Below, piece by piece: positions 24,753-31,805 of a stretch of DNA of 43,803 bases. How positions within the stretch are numbered: the stretch's first letter is position 1; every line of letters starts with the position of its first letter. Position numbers and translations under genes: made by a program. The stretch comes from a virus. The stretch lies in IMG/VR virus record IMGVR_UViG_3300036846_000748, positions 1-43,803 of that record; one strand, given 5' to 3'. The notes beneath the pieces were generated by a model, which saw only the letters and a program-made list of their open reading frames with translations, ran no database searches and was not told where the DNA came from.

Positions 24753-25178
24753 CTATTCCCACGAGAAATGCCTCCGATAGATATGGTACTTGGGTTTATC
24801 GTGGGCCGTCCAGAAACTGTAACCTAGCCAGCGCAACCAGCGCAGCGTCTTAGGAAAGCGTATATCTACGATCACCTGCAGCCAGTCTAGACGATAATCT
24901 TTGGCTATCGTCAGCATGAAATCTTTGACTAGGCGCGCGATCATAATATGCCGGTCTATCCAGGAGCTCGCGAACAGCCACGCGTCACCCCCGTGATCGC
25001 CTCTAATATAAACGCCGCCACAAAGAACAACGCTAGCGCCGTCTTTAATCGTAAAAGCCGGACCCTGTAGGATATAGCTCTCCGGATCTTCAATCTCTTT
25101 CAATGCCTCCAGCTCTACTTCACGCGGAGCTACCAGCCGCCAGTCCCCGGCTTTGTATGGCTCGATAATAGCCATCAA
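24753..25178 (-). CDS. Internal virion protein / acetyltransferase-fold protein, T7 gp13-like
   Basis: 141 aa. The layout MAIIEPYKAGDW.LV......LE.L.EIEDPESYILQGPAFTIKDGASVVLCGGVYIRGDHGGDAWLFASSW is typical of the small GNAT-fold protein encoded between the tail nozzle and the internal proteins of T7-like phages. The end (LDWLQVIVDIRFPKTLRWLRWLGYSF) is the usual last GNAT strand and helix. Whether it acetylates anything is unknown. Two adjacent ATGs (25178, 25175) exist; the first overlaps the nozzle gene as ATGA. Confidence 0.72.
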   Translation of the reverse strand: MMAIIEPYKAGDWRLVAPREVELEALKEIEDPESYILQGPAFTIKDGASVVLCGGVYIRGDHGGDAWLFASSWIDRHIMIARLVKDFMLTIAKDYRLDWLQVIVDIRFPKTLRWLRWLGYSFWTAHDKPKYHIYRRHFSWE

Positions 25179-27526
25179 TTTTCGCCAATAGTGACGTCCC
25201 CAAACACCGATATTAACGTACAGGGCAGCGGTAAGTCCTGCATGACGGTCCAGATCCCCTGCCGGTCATTCTTAAGATTACTCACCGCCGTATCTAAAGT
25301 CTGAACAGGTAGGGCCTGAGTCATGGGGTCGGTGCCCCTAAAAGCGATCCGCTGCCCGTTAATCACCACATTAACCGTGTTCTGCAGCTTGGCCCAGAGC
25401 TTGACGTAGCGCTTCAAATAACCCTGAGAATTCATGCCGCCCTTAATCTCCAGGTTAAGGGAGCTGAGTTGCGAGACATAATTCAGGCCCACCTCGACCA
25501 CCTGCGAGGGACTCGGTAGCGTGATCGTGCCGGAAGTAGGCACCGTCACATAGCCCAGGAACGCGCCGTCGCCGATGACCGCTACCGACCGTCCGGCTAG
25601 ATAAGCCAGCCCGCTAACCGCCGAATGCACCGACCCCAGATCCGTTCTAGTCGAGGCGTCGGTATTAACCGTCCAGTCCGCCTTCTCGATAAAATAACCC
25701 AGCTCGTTGCGGTTAGTCACCATCCAAATGTCGTCGTTAATACTCGCCGGAACCCCCGCAATGCCTCCGCTGGTCACTGCCGGCATTATGCCGATGCTCA
25801 CGACCTTATCCGGCAGCGGGGTAGCTTGTCTAGACCAGCCCCAGACGTCATCGTCCTTCTTATAGGTCATGGCTAACAATTCGCCGTCGTTGCACGTGAC
25901 CCACGCCAGGCGGTCGGGGTTCTGCTGGTATTTCAGCTCTTTAAAACCCGACGTATTCAAGATCCCCGCGTAAAGGTTCATTTCTCTACTAGCAAATACG
26001 CTACTGTAGATACTGAACGAAAACTCCAGCACCCTGGTCAAATTGTGCTGAATATACAGCAACTGACTCTCTACCTGCACCGGCTGAATTCTACTCGAGC
26101 CGTATAAGGACTGCACCAACGTGTTGATGTTACTGGGCGTTATGACCGAAGTGTTACCGCCCACGCCGCCGCCAGAGCCGATCGCCCATTCTCCTGCCAC
26201 GTTACCCGTGACCAGCTGACCCTGATACGGGGCCATCCACAACATAGTATCGAACAGCCCGCTATCTTCGGTGAACTCTACCCCGTCATCATCTAAAGTA
26301 CCCTTAGCAAAATTCTCGTAATCTCCCACCACACTGCCAAATGCGGTCGTCGCTAATAGCGTGGCCCCTCCTACCCAAAACCTGCCGCCAAAAAACGCGC
26401 AGCAACGCGGATAACCGTTAGTAGCAGAAAAGGCCCCGTCTTCAATCGACCAGGCCCCACCAGAAATGGGCATCGCCCGAATGGCCCCAGTCGAGCCGGT
26501 ATAGGTCTCATTGATCGCCGAGTACAACTGCACACTTACCTCGGAGGAGGTGATCACCTGAATTATCTTCATCACCGCCCCGCCAGCGACTATATAGCGG
26601 CCCACATCCGCAGAGCGGAAGCTGTCTACCTGGGCCGGTGCGGTGGCACTTTCGACCGGGAACTGTACAAAAGTATACGCGGTTTGGACCCCTCCGATCC
26701 CTAGCTTAGTGCTAGAATTCCAGCCACTGGTATTGATGTTTCCTAAAGAAAAATAAGACTGCGGCGAACCGTATAAAAACCACTGCGCCGCATTGATCGC
26801 AGCCGTAGAAACGAACGGGTCGCTAATGTCCACGGTAATCTGATTATACAGCGTGGAGGTGGTGACGCCATCCACGGCAGTACCGCCGCCGACCGCGGTG
26901 ATGTAGCCTCGGCCCTGGCCCGAAAGCACCGCCTTACCCACATCTCCGGCTATGAAAATCGGGGCGGAAGCGGTAAAAGTCACGCCGTTCCCAGCTACCG
27001 CTCCTGGGGTCAACGAAATACTCCCACCAGCAATATTGGTCTTAAACTGATTAGTGGCCGGAGAGTGAAATGCCGGCTGCGTTAGCGTCCACGCAAAATC
27101 CGTAGTCCGATTAAGCCGCATGATCGGATGATTAGGATGAACGATATACATCACATCGTTTTGTTGTGAAAACTTAATGTCCCATAAGTCATCCGTAGAA
27201 GTATCGTACGGCGTAGCGATCTCGAGCGGCCCACCACCAAACTGAATTTGTCCTGCAGGCGTATAAAACCTCAGGCGCTTATTCCCGAACTCTAGAAGAT
27301 ACGGCTGGAGGGTCGACACCCGGAACTCGATGAGCCGACTCGGTCCCATCGCTGGGACGATATACTTGCGCCCAGGGCGACGGTACACCGCGCCATATAT
27401 CGTAGGAATAAACCCACTACAGACCGACAGCGACGTGAAATACCGGCCCAGATCGGTGCGCCCGTACATCAACGGAGTGATCTCTCCTCCGTTAAAATTA
27501 TTCTGAATGTACTTAGCCTGTCCCAT
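25175..27526 (-). CDS. Tail nozzle protein (T7 gp12 / tubular protein B-like)
   Basis: 783 aa. The N-terminal signature NNFNGGEITPLMYGRTDLGRY...CSGFIPTIYGAVYRRPGRKY is characteristic of the podovirus nozzle protein, followed by VMYIVHPNHP and later GRFWVGG. The body is beta-rich, consistent with a multi-domain propeller. Hexamers would form the distal tail tube. It overlaps the gp11-like gene by 1 base and the gp13-like gene by 4, so the tail genes are translationally coupled. Confidence 0.92.
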   Translation of the reverse strand: MGQAKYIQNNFNGGEITPLMYGRTDLGRYFTSLSVCSGFIPTIYGAVYRRPGRKYIVPAMGPSRLIEFRVSTLQPYLLEFGNKRLRFYTPAGQIQFGGGPLEIATPYDTSTDDLWDIKFSQQNDVMYIVHPNHPIMRLNRTTDFAWTLTQPAFHSPATNQFKTNIAGGSISLTPGAVAGNGVTFTASAPIFIAGDVGKAVLSGQGRGYITAVGGGTAVDGVTTSTLYNQITVDISDPFVSTAAINAAQWFLYGSPQSYFSLGNINTSGWNSSTKLGIGGVQTAYTFVQFPVESATAPAQVDSFRSADVGRYIVAGGAVMKIIQVITSSEVSVQLYSAINETYTGSTGAIRAMPISGGAWSIEDGAFSATNGYPRCCAFFGGRFWVGGATLLATTAFGSVVGDYENFAKGTLDDDGVEFTEDSGLFDTMLWMAPYQGQLVTGNVAGEWAIGSGGGVGGNTSVITPSNINTLVQSLYGSSRIQPVQVESQLLYIQHNLTRVLEFSFSIYSSVFASREMNLYAGILNTSGFKELKYQQNPDRLAWVTCNDGELLAMTYKKDDDVWGWSRQATPLPDKVVSIGIMPAVTSGGIAGVPASINDDIWMVTNRNELGYFIEKADWTVNTDASTRTDLGSVHSAVSGLAYLAGRSVAVIGDGAFLGYVTVPTSGTITLPSPSQVVEVGLNYVSQLSSLNLEIKGGMNSQGYLKRYVKLWAKLQNTVNVVINGQRIAFRGTDPMTQALPVQTLDTAVSNLKNDRQGIWTVMQDLPLPCTLISVFGDVTIGEN

Positions 27527-28278
27527 TAGCCGCCGGCAAAGTCTATTCCGGTATTGCCGTAGCCCATCCGGACATCTACGATGGTGGTATCGAACAGGGA
27601 GTCCGGCAGCTGTTCGACGCCGTTAACATAGGCGGCTTCTAGCATAATGTCTTGATAATCTTTCTTAGAATTGGCGACTATTTGCTCCAGGCCGTTTTGA
27701 CCAAAAGCCATGTCCATGGCCATCTTGTTGGTCAGCGCCTCGATAAACAACTCGTCGAACACCGTGGGGTCCTGAACCATCATGATGTATTCAATCCCCA
27801 CCGGAATCTGGCTCGTCGTAGCGGCGGTGACCGGCCCGTTGCTGGGATCGGAGCTAGGCTGGAGCCCGAGTAGCGGACCCGGTACCGAAGTAATCGGCTG
27901 CGCGGCGGTATAGATGGTCCGACCTATAACCCGCCACACCATATCTTTAGGCGAGAACCGATGGACCCGTAGGCAGTCGTTAGGTAGCTGATAGGCAAAC
28001 CCAAAATTCACCTGCCCGGTCCCCCGATCCGCCGGAGTGATGATGTCCAGGTTTAACGGCGCAGCCGCCAGCTGTGCCAGCGCCGCCCATTTACGCGCGA
28101 AGTTCCACGGGATTTTCCGTAGGAGCATGTTGCGGTTATGATAGTACAGTGCCGAGGCGGCGCGAGCGGTGTCGGTCTCGTCGTCGAAAGCGTCGATCAT
28201 GCCCTGACCTAATTTGATCAGAGCCCGATTAACAATATCGATGTCGCTAGAGCTGGTGACGCCAGTGTCTATGCTCAT
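27526..28278 (-). CDS. Tail tube adaptor protein (T7 gp11 / tubular protein A-like)
   Basis: 250 aa. DIDIVNRALIKLGQGMIDAFDDETDTARAASALYYHNRNMLLRKIPWNFARKWAALAQL is the hallmark N-terminal helical part of podovirus tail adaptor proteins, followed by FAYQLPNDCLRVHRF. A dodecamer links the portal to the nozzle. AGAGGC lies before the ATG. It is preceded by a 79-base gap containing a strong stem-loop (28293-28327) that separates it from the capsid-side genes. Confidence 0.9.
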   Translation of the reverse strand: MSIDTGVTSSSDIDIVNRALIKLGQGMIDAFDDETDTARAASALYYHNRNMLLRKIPWNFARKWAALAQLAAAPLNLDIITPADRGTGQVNFGFAYQLPNDCLRVHRFSPKDMVWRVIGRTIYTAAQPITSVPGPLLGLQPSSDPSNGPVTAATTSQIPVGIEYIMMVQDPTVFDELFIEALTNKMAMDMAFGQNGLEQIVANSKKDYQDIMLEAAYVNGVEQLPDSLFDTTIVDVRMGYGNTGIDFAGG

Positions 28279-28292
28279 AATGCCTCTTAATT

Positions 28293-28327
28293 GGTCCCCA
28301 CCCGCAAGGGGGTTGCGGGCAGGGACC
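28293..28327. other. Strong 13-bp stem-loop between head and tail genes
   Basis: GGTCCC (28293-28298) pairs with GGGACC (28322-28327) and CCCGCAA (28301-28307) pairs with TTGCGGG (28313-28319), with a CA/CA internal mismatch and a GGGGG loop. Read in the direction of the late genes it is followed by AATTAAGAG, not a T run. It may be an attenuator, an RNase processing site or an mRNA stabiliser setting the capsid-to-tail expression ratio. Confidence 0.7.
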
Positions 28328-28357
28328 GCAGACGCCGACCGTGAGGGAGAACGCAGT

Positions 28358-28894
28358 CTACGCCTGGTTGCCTTCCACGTACACCAGCCAGCCCGAAATT
28401 ACCGTGCCCGCCGCCGGGGCGGCACCGGCAAAACTGCCCTGAACGATAATACGTGCCGCACCAAACTGCGGTGGGACGTTGCCGGTGCTCAGATCGCCAC
28501 GGTTATCGGTGCCTACCTGCTCTCCGGCCAGGAGCATCACATTGGTCACTACGGTAGACGCCGCCGCTATAGAAGCCGCATTGACCCAACGGGTGGCGCT
28601 ATTGTTGGCGGTATTATTGGGGTCTACTTTGCCCACACTAAAGGTGGCGCCAGCACCTGCGGCCGAGGTGGTAAAAAAGATCCCGTACATCCGCGCGGTA
28701 GGCTCCAGGTAAGCCAGATCTAGCACATCACCTATGATAACACCGCCCGAAGCAGGCTGGGTGAACGAAAAGCGCCAAATCTGCTCGCCGCCTCCGGCAT
28801 CCGTATTACGAATGAAGTTGGGCGAGCCCTGGAGTCCGCCCAGCGCCGGATTGCCGCGTTGAAACGTGATTTGATCGGAATAAAATTGTGCCAC
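28358..28894 (-). CDS. Head-associated (decoration or head-fibre candidate) protein
   Basis: 178 aa from a GTG start with GGAGG seven bases upstream. The sequence is Ala/Gly/Thr/Asn-rich and beta-structured, without catalytic motifs; segments such as EQIWRFSFTQPASGGVIIGDVLDLAYLEPTARMYGIFF suggest a beta-sandwich. It lies directly after the major capsid gene (12-base gap) and before the hairpin, the place where decoration or accessory head proteins are found. I do not recognise the family. Confidence 0.6.
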   Translation of the reverse strand: MAQFYSDQITFQRGNPALGGLQGSPNFIRNTDAGGGEQIWRFSFTQPASGGVIIGDVLDLAYLEPTARMYGIFFTTSAAGAGATFSVGKVDPNNTANNSATRWVNAASIAAASTVVTNVMLLAGEQVGTDNRGDLSTGNVPPQFGAARIIVQGSFAGAAPAAGTVISGWLVYVEGNQA

Positions 28895-28906
28895 GCTATT
28901 TCCTCC

Positions 28907-29866
28907 TTACGGCTCAACGGTCGCGGCTTGAACCACCTTGACTTCTTCGATCCGTGTTGCCCCCATCACCATCTCCATATAGATCTGGGTGGTGAAGGAC
29001 AGATCGGCGCGCTCCGCCATCTTAGTAATTACTTCCTCTTGCACCGCCAGACCTACTCCCGACATGCAAAAGAATAACGAGAGGCGGTCACCGGTATTGA
29101 CCCCAACGGGGGCGTTAGCCGGATAGCTAATCCCGAACGTCACGCCGCCGACTAGCGGCAGCCGATTAGACATAATGAACTTAAAGCCCATCATGCTGTC
29201 GACCGCGCCCTCGACCAGCGCCTTAACGGAGTTATAATCCGCGCTAGTAATCTGAGGCTGAGACAACATCTGGGTCAGGCCGTAGGGCGAGATCACCGCG
29301 TAACGCTCCTCGTCCGGATCGACGTCGGCCAGATCAAACATCAACTTGATCCGACGTAGCCGCTGAATCGACCAGTGGCCGGTGTCGGTGGTCCCGGTCT
29401 GAAGAGAACTGTCGTTGTTAATCGGTGCATCGCCCAGGATCTGCGCCACCGGAAACGGCACCGAGGTCTGTCCGTCCGAGCCCGCCTGCGCCGTACCAAA
29501 TGCGCCAGCAACGATAATATCATCCTTTAAGCGGCCAAAAGCGTTGGCCGCGTTGATCGTATAGTCGCTTTCGGGGTTAATCAGCACCTTGAGCTTATCG
29601 TCGTTATCCACGGTGTCGCCCCAATTATAGGTCGACATGCTAACCCGCCGCCGCGAATGCGGGGTGCTGATCTGGGGAGTGGGCGAGGCCCGACTAACTT
29701 TCTGCACCGCAGCGGTCGCCCCGATGCGCTCGAAATAGTAGTTCATCCCCACTATATCGGGTTGACGTCTAACGGTAGATTCGAGACGACTTCCTTTCTG
29801 TTGGGACAGAAAAGTTACATTGTCCCTATACTGCTGAACAAATGCCTGATCAATTGTTACGCTCAT
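28907..29866 (-). CDS. Major capsid protein
   Basis: 319 aa. It begins TIDQAFVQQYRDNVTFLSQQKGSRLESTVRRQPDIVGMNYYFERIG, followed by a beta-rich body (RRRVSMSTYNWGDTVDNDDKLKVLINPESDYTINAANAFGRLKDDIIVAGAFG) and SLFFCMSGVGLAVQEEVITKMAERADLSFTTQIYMEMVMGATRIEEVKVV. This is the pattern of a podovirus capsid family with the HK97 fold (phage tail/capsid genes next door agree). The ATG has no Shine-Dalgarno of its own; a ten-codon leader frame with a perfect ribosome site ends on it (see 29863-29895). Confidence 0.88.
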   Translation of the reverse strand: MSVTIDQAFVQQYRDNVTFLSQQKGSRLESTVRRQPDIVGMNYYFERIGATAAVQKVSRASPTPQISTPHSRRRVSMSTYNWGDTVDNDDKLKVLINPESDYTINAANAFGRLKDDIIVAGAFGTAQAGSDGQTSVPFPVAQILGDAPINNDSSLQTGTTDTGHWSIQRLRRIKLMFDLADVDPDEERYAVISPYGLTQMLSQPQITSADYNSVKALVEGAVDSMMGFKFIMSNRLPLVGGVTFGISYPANAPVGVNTGDRLSLFFCMSGVGLAVQEEVITKMAERADLSFTTQIYMEMVMGATRIEEVKVVQAATVEP

Positions 29867-29895
29867 TGGCTTAGACTAAAGGCTTTTTCCTTCAC
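29863..29895 (-). CDS. Ten-codon leader peptide coupled to the capsid gene
   Basis: A GTG at 29895 lies seven bases after GGAGG (29907-29903) and opens a frame encoding VKEKAFSLSQ (initiator read as Met). Its TGA overlaps the capsid ATG as ATGA. The capsid start itself has no ribosome site within 20 bases (upstream TTTAGTCTAAGCCA). The arrangement suggests that ribosomes load on the leader and reinitiate on the capsid gene. Not detectable by usual ORF length cut-offs. Confidence 0.5.
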   Translation of the reverse strand: MKEKAFSLSQ

Positions 29896-29946
29896 TGCCT
29901 TTCCTCCGATTAAATTTTAACGGGAGGTTGCCCGAGCGTTTCGGAC

Positions 29947-29974
29947 CGCCCTACACAGTGACGACTGTGAGGCG
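29947..29974. other. Stem-loop between endonuclease and capsid genes
   Basis: CACAGT (29954-29959) and ACTGTG (29964-29969) pair around a GACG loop; CGCC (29947-29950) and GGCG (29971-29974) can extend the stem across a small bulge. It sits in the 116-base gap before the capsid gene. A smaller CGGG/CCCG hairpin follows at 29921-29934. No T run, so processing or mRNA protection is as likely as termination. Confidence 0.5.
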
Positions 29975-29982
29975 AAGAACGG

Positions 29983-30498
29983 TTAGCCGTGGATCGCTTC
30001 TTCTCGATTGCCCACTGGATTCACAAATAGCGCTTTACGTAACGAAAGTAAAGGCGGATTTTTAAGATAATCTACGGCTCGTTGAACCCCTTCTAGCGTG
30101 TCCCCCAACTTACCTAACGCCAAATTACATGATGTACAAAGAAGACCACGAATCTCCATAGTCTCGTGGTCGTGATCCTTATAAACCGTATTCGGCTTAC
30201 GTCCTATTTCTTTCTTACAGATACCGCAGGCATAGTTCTGAAAACGCAGCAGTCTAGACATCTCTTCGTTACTGGTACGATACTTTCTCTTTAACCAACG
30301 GTCTACTTTGCCTGCCTGCCAATTAAGAACATGTTTCCTATACAGTCTGCCATACTCTCGGCTATAGGCTTTTCTCTCTTCTAGGGTCTTACCCCAGCGC
30401 GGCAACTTAACATTTTTGGGTAAGATGTAACGATTATTGATCCCAACAACACGACGAACTTCATCATGCGACAAGCCAACATGCTTTACTTCTTTCAT
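29983..30498 (-). CDS. Endonuclease VII-type HNH endonuclease, probable homing enzyme
   Basis: 171 aa. The zinc/His-Me finger core is CGICKKE (C91, C94), VYKDHDHET (D108, H109, D110, H111), IRGLLCTSCNLALG (C121, C124, N125) and GDTLEGVQRAVDYLK. This is the recombination endonuclease VII domain. The N-terminal 90 residues are basic and helical, likely DNA-binding. In T7-like phages an EndoVII-like enzyme can resolve branched DNA, but here it lies alone between head genes, has its own promoter 6 bases before the start codon and more AT-rich codons than its neighbours, which favours a homing endonuclease. Confidence 0.8.
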   Translation of the reverse strand: MKEVKHVGLSHDEVRRVVGINNRYILPKNVKLPRWGKTLEERKAYSREYGRLYRKHVLNWQAGKVDRWLKRKYRTSNEEMSRLLRFQNYACGICKKEIGRKPNTVYKDHDHETMEIRGLLCTSCNLALGKLGDTLEGVQRAVDYLKNPPLLSLRKALFVNPVGNREEAIHG

Positions 30499-30504
30499 GC
30501 CTTT

Positions 30505-30533
30505 AGTGTAGCTAAAGGCTAATTCTAAGTAAA
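30505..30533 (-). promoter_or_regulatory. Promoter P6 for the EndoVII-type gene, leaderless
   Basis: On the minus strand TTTACT (30533-30528), a 17-base spacer and TACACT (30510-30505). The block GCTTTACTTAGA is identical to that of promoter P2 upstream of the terminase. The ATG follows the -10 after only six bases, so the transcript would start at or next to the start codon. Confidence 0.6.
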
Positions 30534-30535
30534 GC

Positions 30536-30718
30536 CTACTTTTTTAATCCCTTGGTTAAAGACCCCTCCGGATACTTGCCGCCGTGCTTGGCTTCCGCGC
30601 GCTTCTCGCTCAGCATGATGGCAACCGCTTGTTTCTGACTCTTGACCTTGGGACCACCCTTAGAGCCAGAATGGAGCTTGCCGTGCTTCCATTTGTGCAT
30701 CACCTGACTAGAAGGCAT
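30536..30718 (-). CDS. DUF6496-like small basic protein
   Basis: 60 aa, strongly basic. The core VMHKWKHGKLHSGSKGGPKVKSQKQAVAIMLSEKRAEA is typical of DUF6496, a short protein common in phages and of unknown function. GGGG lies before the ATG. It lies 3 bases after the scaffold gene in the head module, so a minor virion or DNA-associated role is possible. Confidence 0.75.
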   Translation of the reverse strand: MPSSQVMHKWKHGKLHSGSKGGPKVKSQKQAVAIMLSEKRAEAKHGGKYPEGSLTKGLKK

Positions 30719-30721
30719 ATT

Positions 30722-31567
30722 TTACCCCTGCAGCTCGACCCGTTTCTGATACAGCTTGTACATCTCGTCCACGGCGATCTTATGGCCCGGATGATTGGGG
30801 TCACGGTACGGACCTTTGGGATCGGCGCGCATCTCGGCAATCTTTTTACTGACTTCTACGATTTCTTCTTCCGTGGGCACCGTGCTCTCCTCTACATGAG
30901 TATTATCTTCACCCAGACCCTTACCCAGCTCGTTAAAGAACTCGATCAGCACCGGATTCCGGCTTTCGCCACTCGAGTCCAGCCACTTAATCAACGGGTG
31001 CTCGGTATTGTTGTTCAGGACCTTTAACATCGCACGCTGAGCTACGCCGAACTCCCGATCGTAGCCCGCACCCCACTTAGACCTCAGATCTTGTTGACCC
31101 TGATCGTAGCGGTGCTCTAGAGTTTCAAATGCGGCTTTATTTTGGTCGATATACCAATTGTAAAGGTTTTTGCCCTGCTCCGTGGTCAGGCCCAGCTTAT
31201 GAAACTGTTCTCGCGCCCCTTTTTCAAAGTCTTCATTATACGGCGCACCGTCGGGCCAGCCCTCGCGGCGCATCTCATAGGCATCCGGCTTCTCGGGACG
31301 GAACTTAGAATGAAACGCCTCCCAGTCTTCGGGCTTAGCGTCTTTGCCCGGCAGCGCCACCGAGCGTCCCTGATATTTGATCAATTCCGCGTGCTTAACC
31401 GCCAGGTCTTGCGGGTCTTTGATATTGTCCCAGAATTTCTCAGTCCTCAGACTCTCGGGGACTATTTGACTGACCCAGCCCCGATCCGTCGAAGACGTCG
31501 AAGCCGGTTTCGGTGTGCTCTCCGACCCGTTGGGGCTTGATGTCAGCGTCGATGACTGTTCTGCCAT
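30722..31567 (-). CDS. Scaffolding (capsid assembly) protein
   Basis: 281 aa, acidic, polar and helical, with a disordered Ser/Thr/Pro-rich N terminus (SSTLTSSPNGSESTPKPASTSS) and a long helical body, ending in a basic helix (AVDEMYKLYQKRVELQG). Position between portal and capsid, plus composition, identify it as the scaffold. The start is supported by GGGAGAG seven bases upstream. Its first 128 bases overlap, in another frame, the 3' end of the preceding Bbp19-like gene. Confidence 0.82.
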   Translation of the reverse strand: MAEQSSTLTSSPNGSESTPKPASTSSTDRGWVSQIVPESLRTEKFWDNIKDPQDLAVKHAELIKYQGRSVALPGKDAKPEDWEAFHSKFRPEKPDAYEMRREGWPDGAPYNEDFEKGAREQFHKLGLTTEQGKNLYNWYIDQNKAAFETLEHRYDQGQQDLRSKWGAGYDREFGVAQRAMLKVLNNNTEHPLIKWLDSSGESRNPVLIEFFNELGKGLGEDNTHVEESTVPTEEEIVEVSKKIAEMRADPKGPYRDPNHPGHKIAVDEMYKLYQKRVELQG

Positions 31568-31805
31568 GCTCTAACTCTCCCTGCTCTACTCTAGACAGAA
31601 TGTCCAGGACCACGAACCGTTTGCCCTCGTTAGCAATGGTCTTAGAGACATTGCCGTCCGGCTCCAGACTAGTCCGCTCTACGTACCTATCCCTTAAATC
31701 CCAGAGCACTATTTCGCCGCCCGGACTCCCGGCCAGCGAAGCATAAGCCAGCGAGATCTGCTTCTCGCTATAGCGCCTAAGCCGCTTGGCCACCTTGCGC
31801 ACCAC
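31440..31805 (-). CDS. Bbp19-like small phage protein, overlaps scaffold and portal genes
   Basis: 121 aa from a GTG (31805; a second GTG follows at 31802). The segment LAGSPGGEIVLWDLRDRYVERTSL...ANEGKRFVVLDIL matches the Bbp19 family pattern (GR.VL.DL...C/Y....S......A..EG.R.VVL.IL), a small protein usually encoded beside the portal in podoviruses. The recognisable domain ends near residue 90; the last 43 codons lie wholly inside the scaffold gene in another frame and look arbitrary. It also overlaps the portal gene end by 29 bases. Confidence 0.65.
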   Translation of the reverse strand: MVRKVAKRLRRYSEKQISLAYASLAGSPGGEIVLWDLRDRYVERTSLEPDGNVSKTIANEGKRFVVLDILSRVEQGELEHGRTVIDADIKPQRVGEHTETGFDVFDGSGLGQSNSPRESED

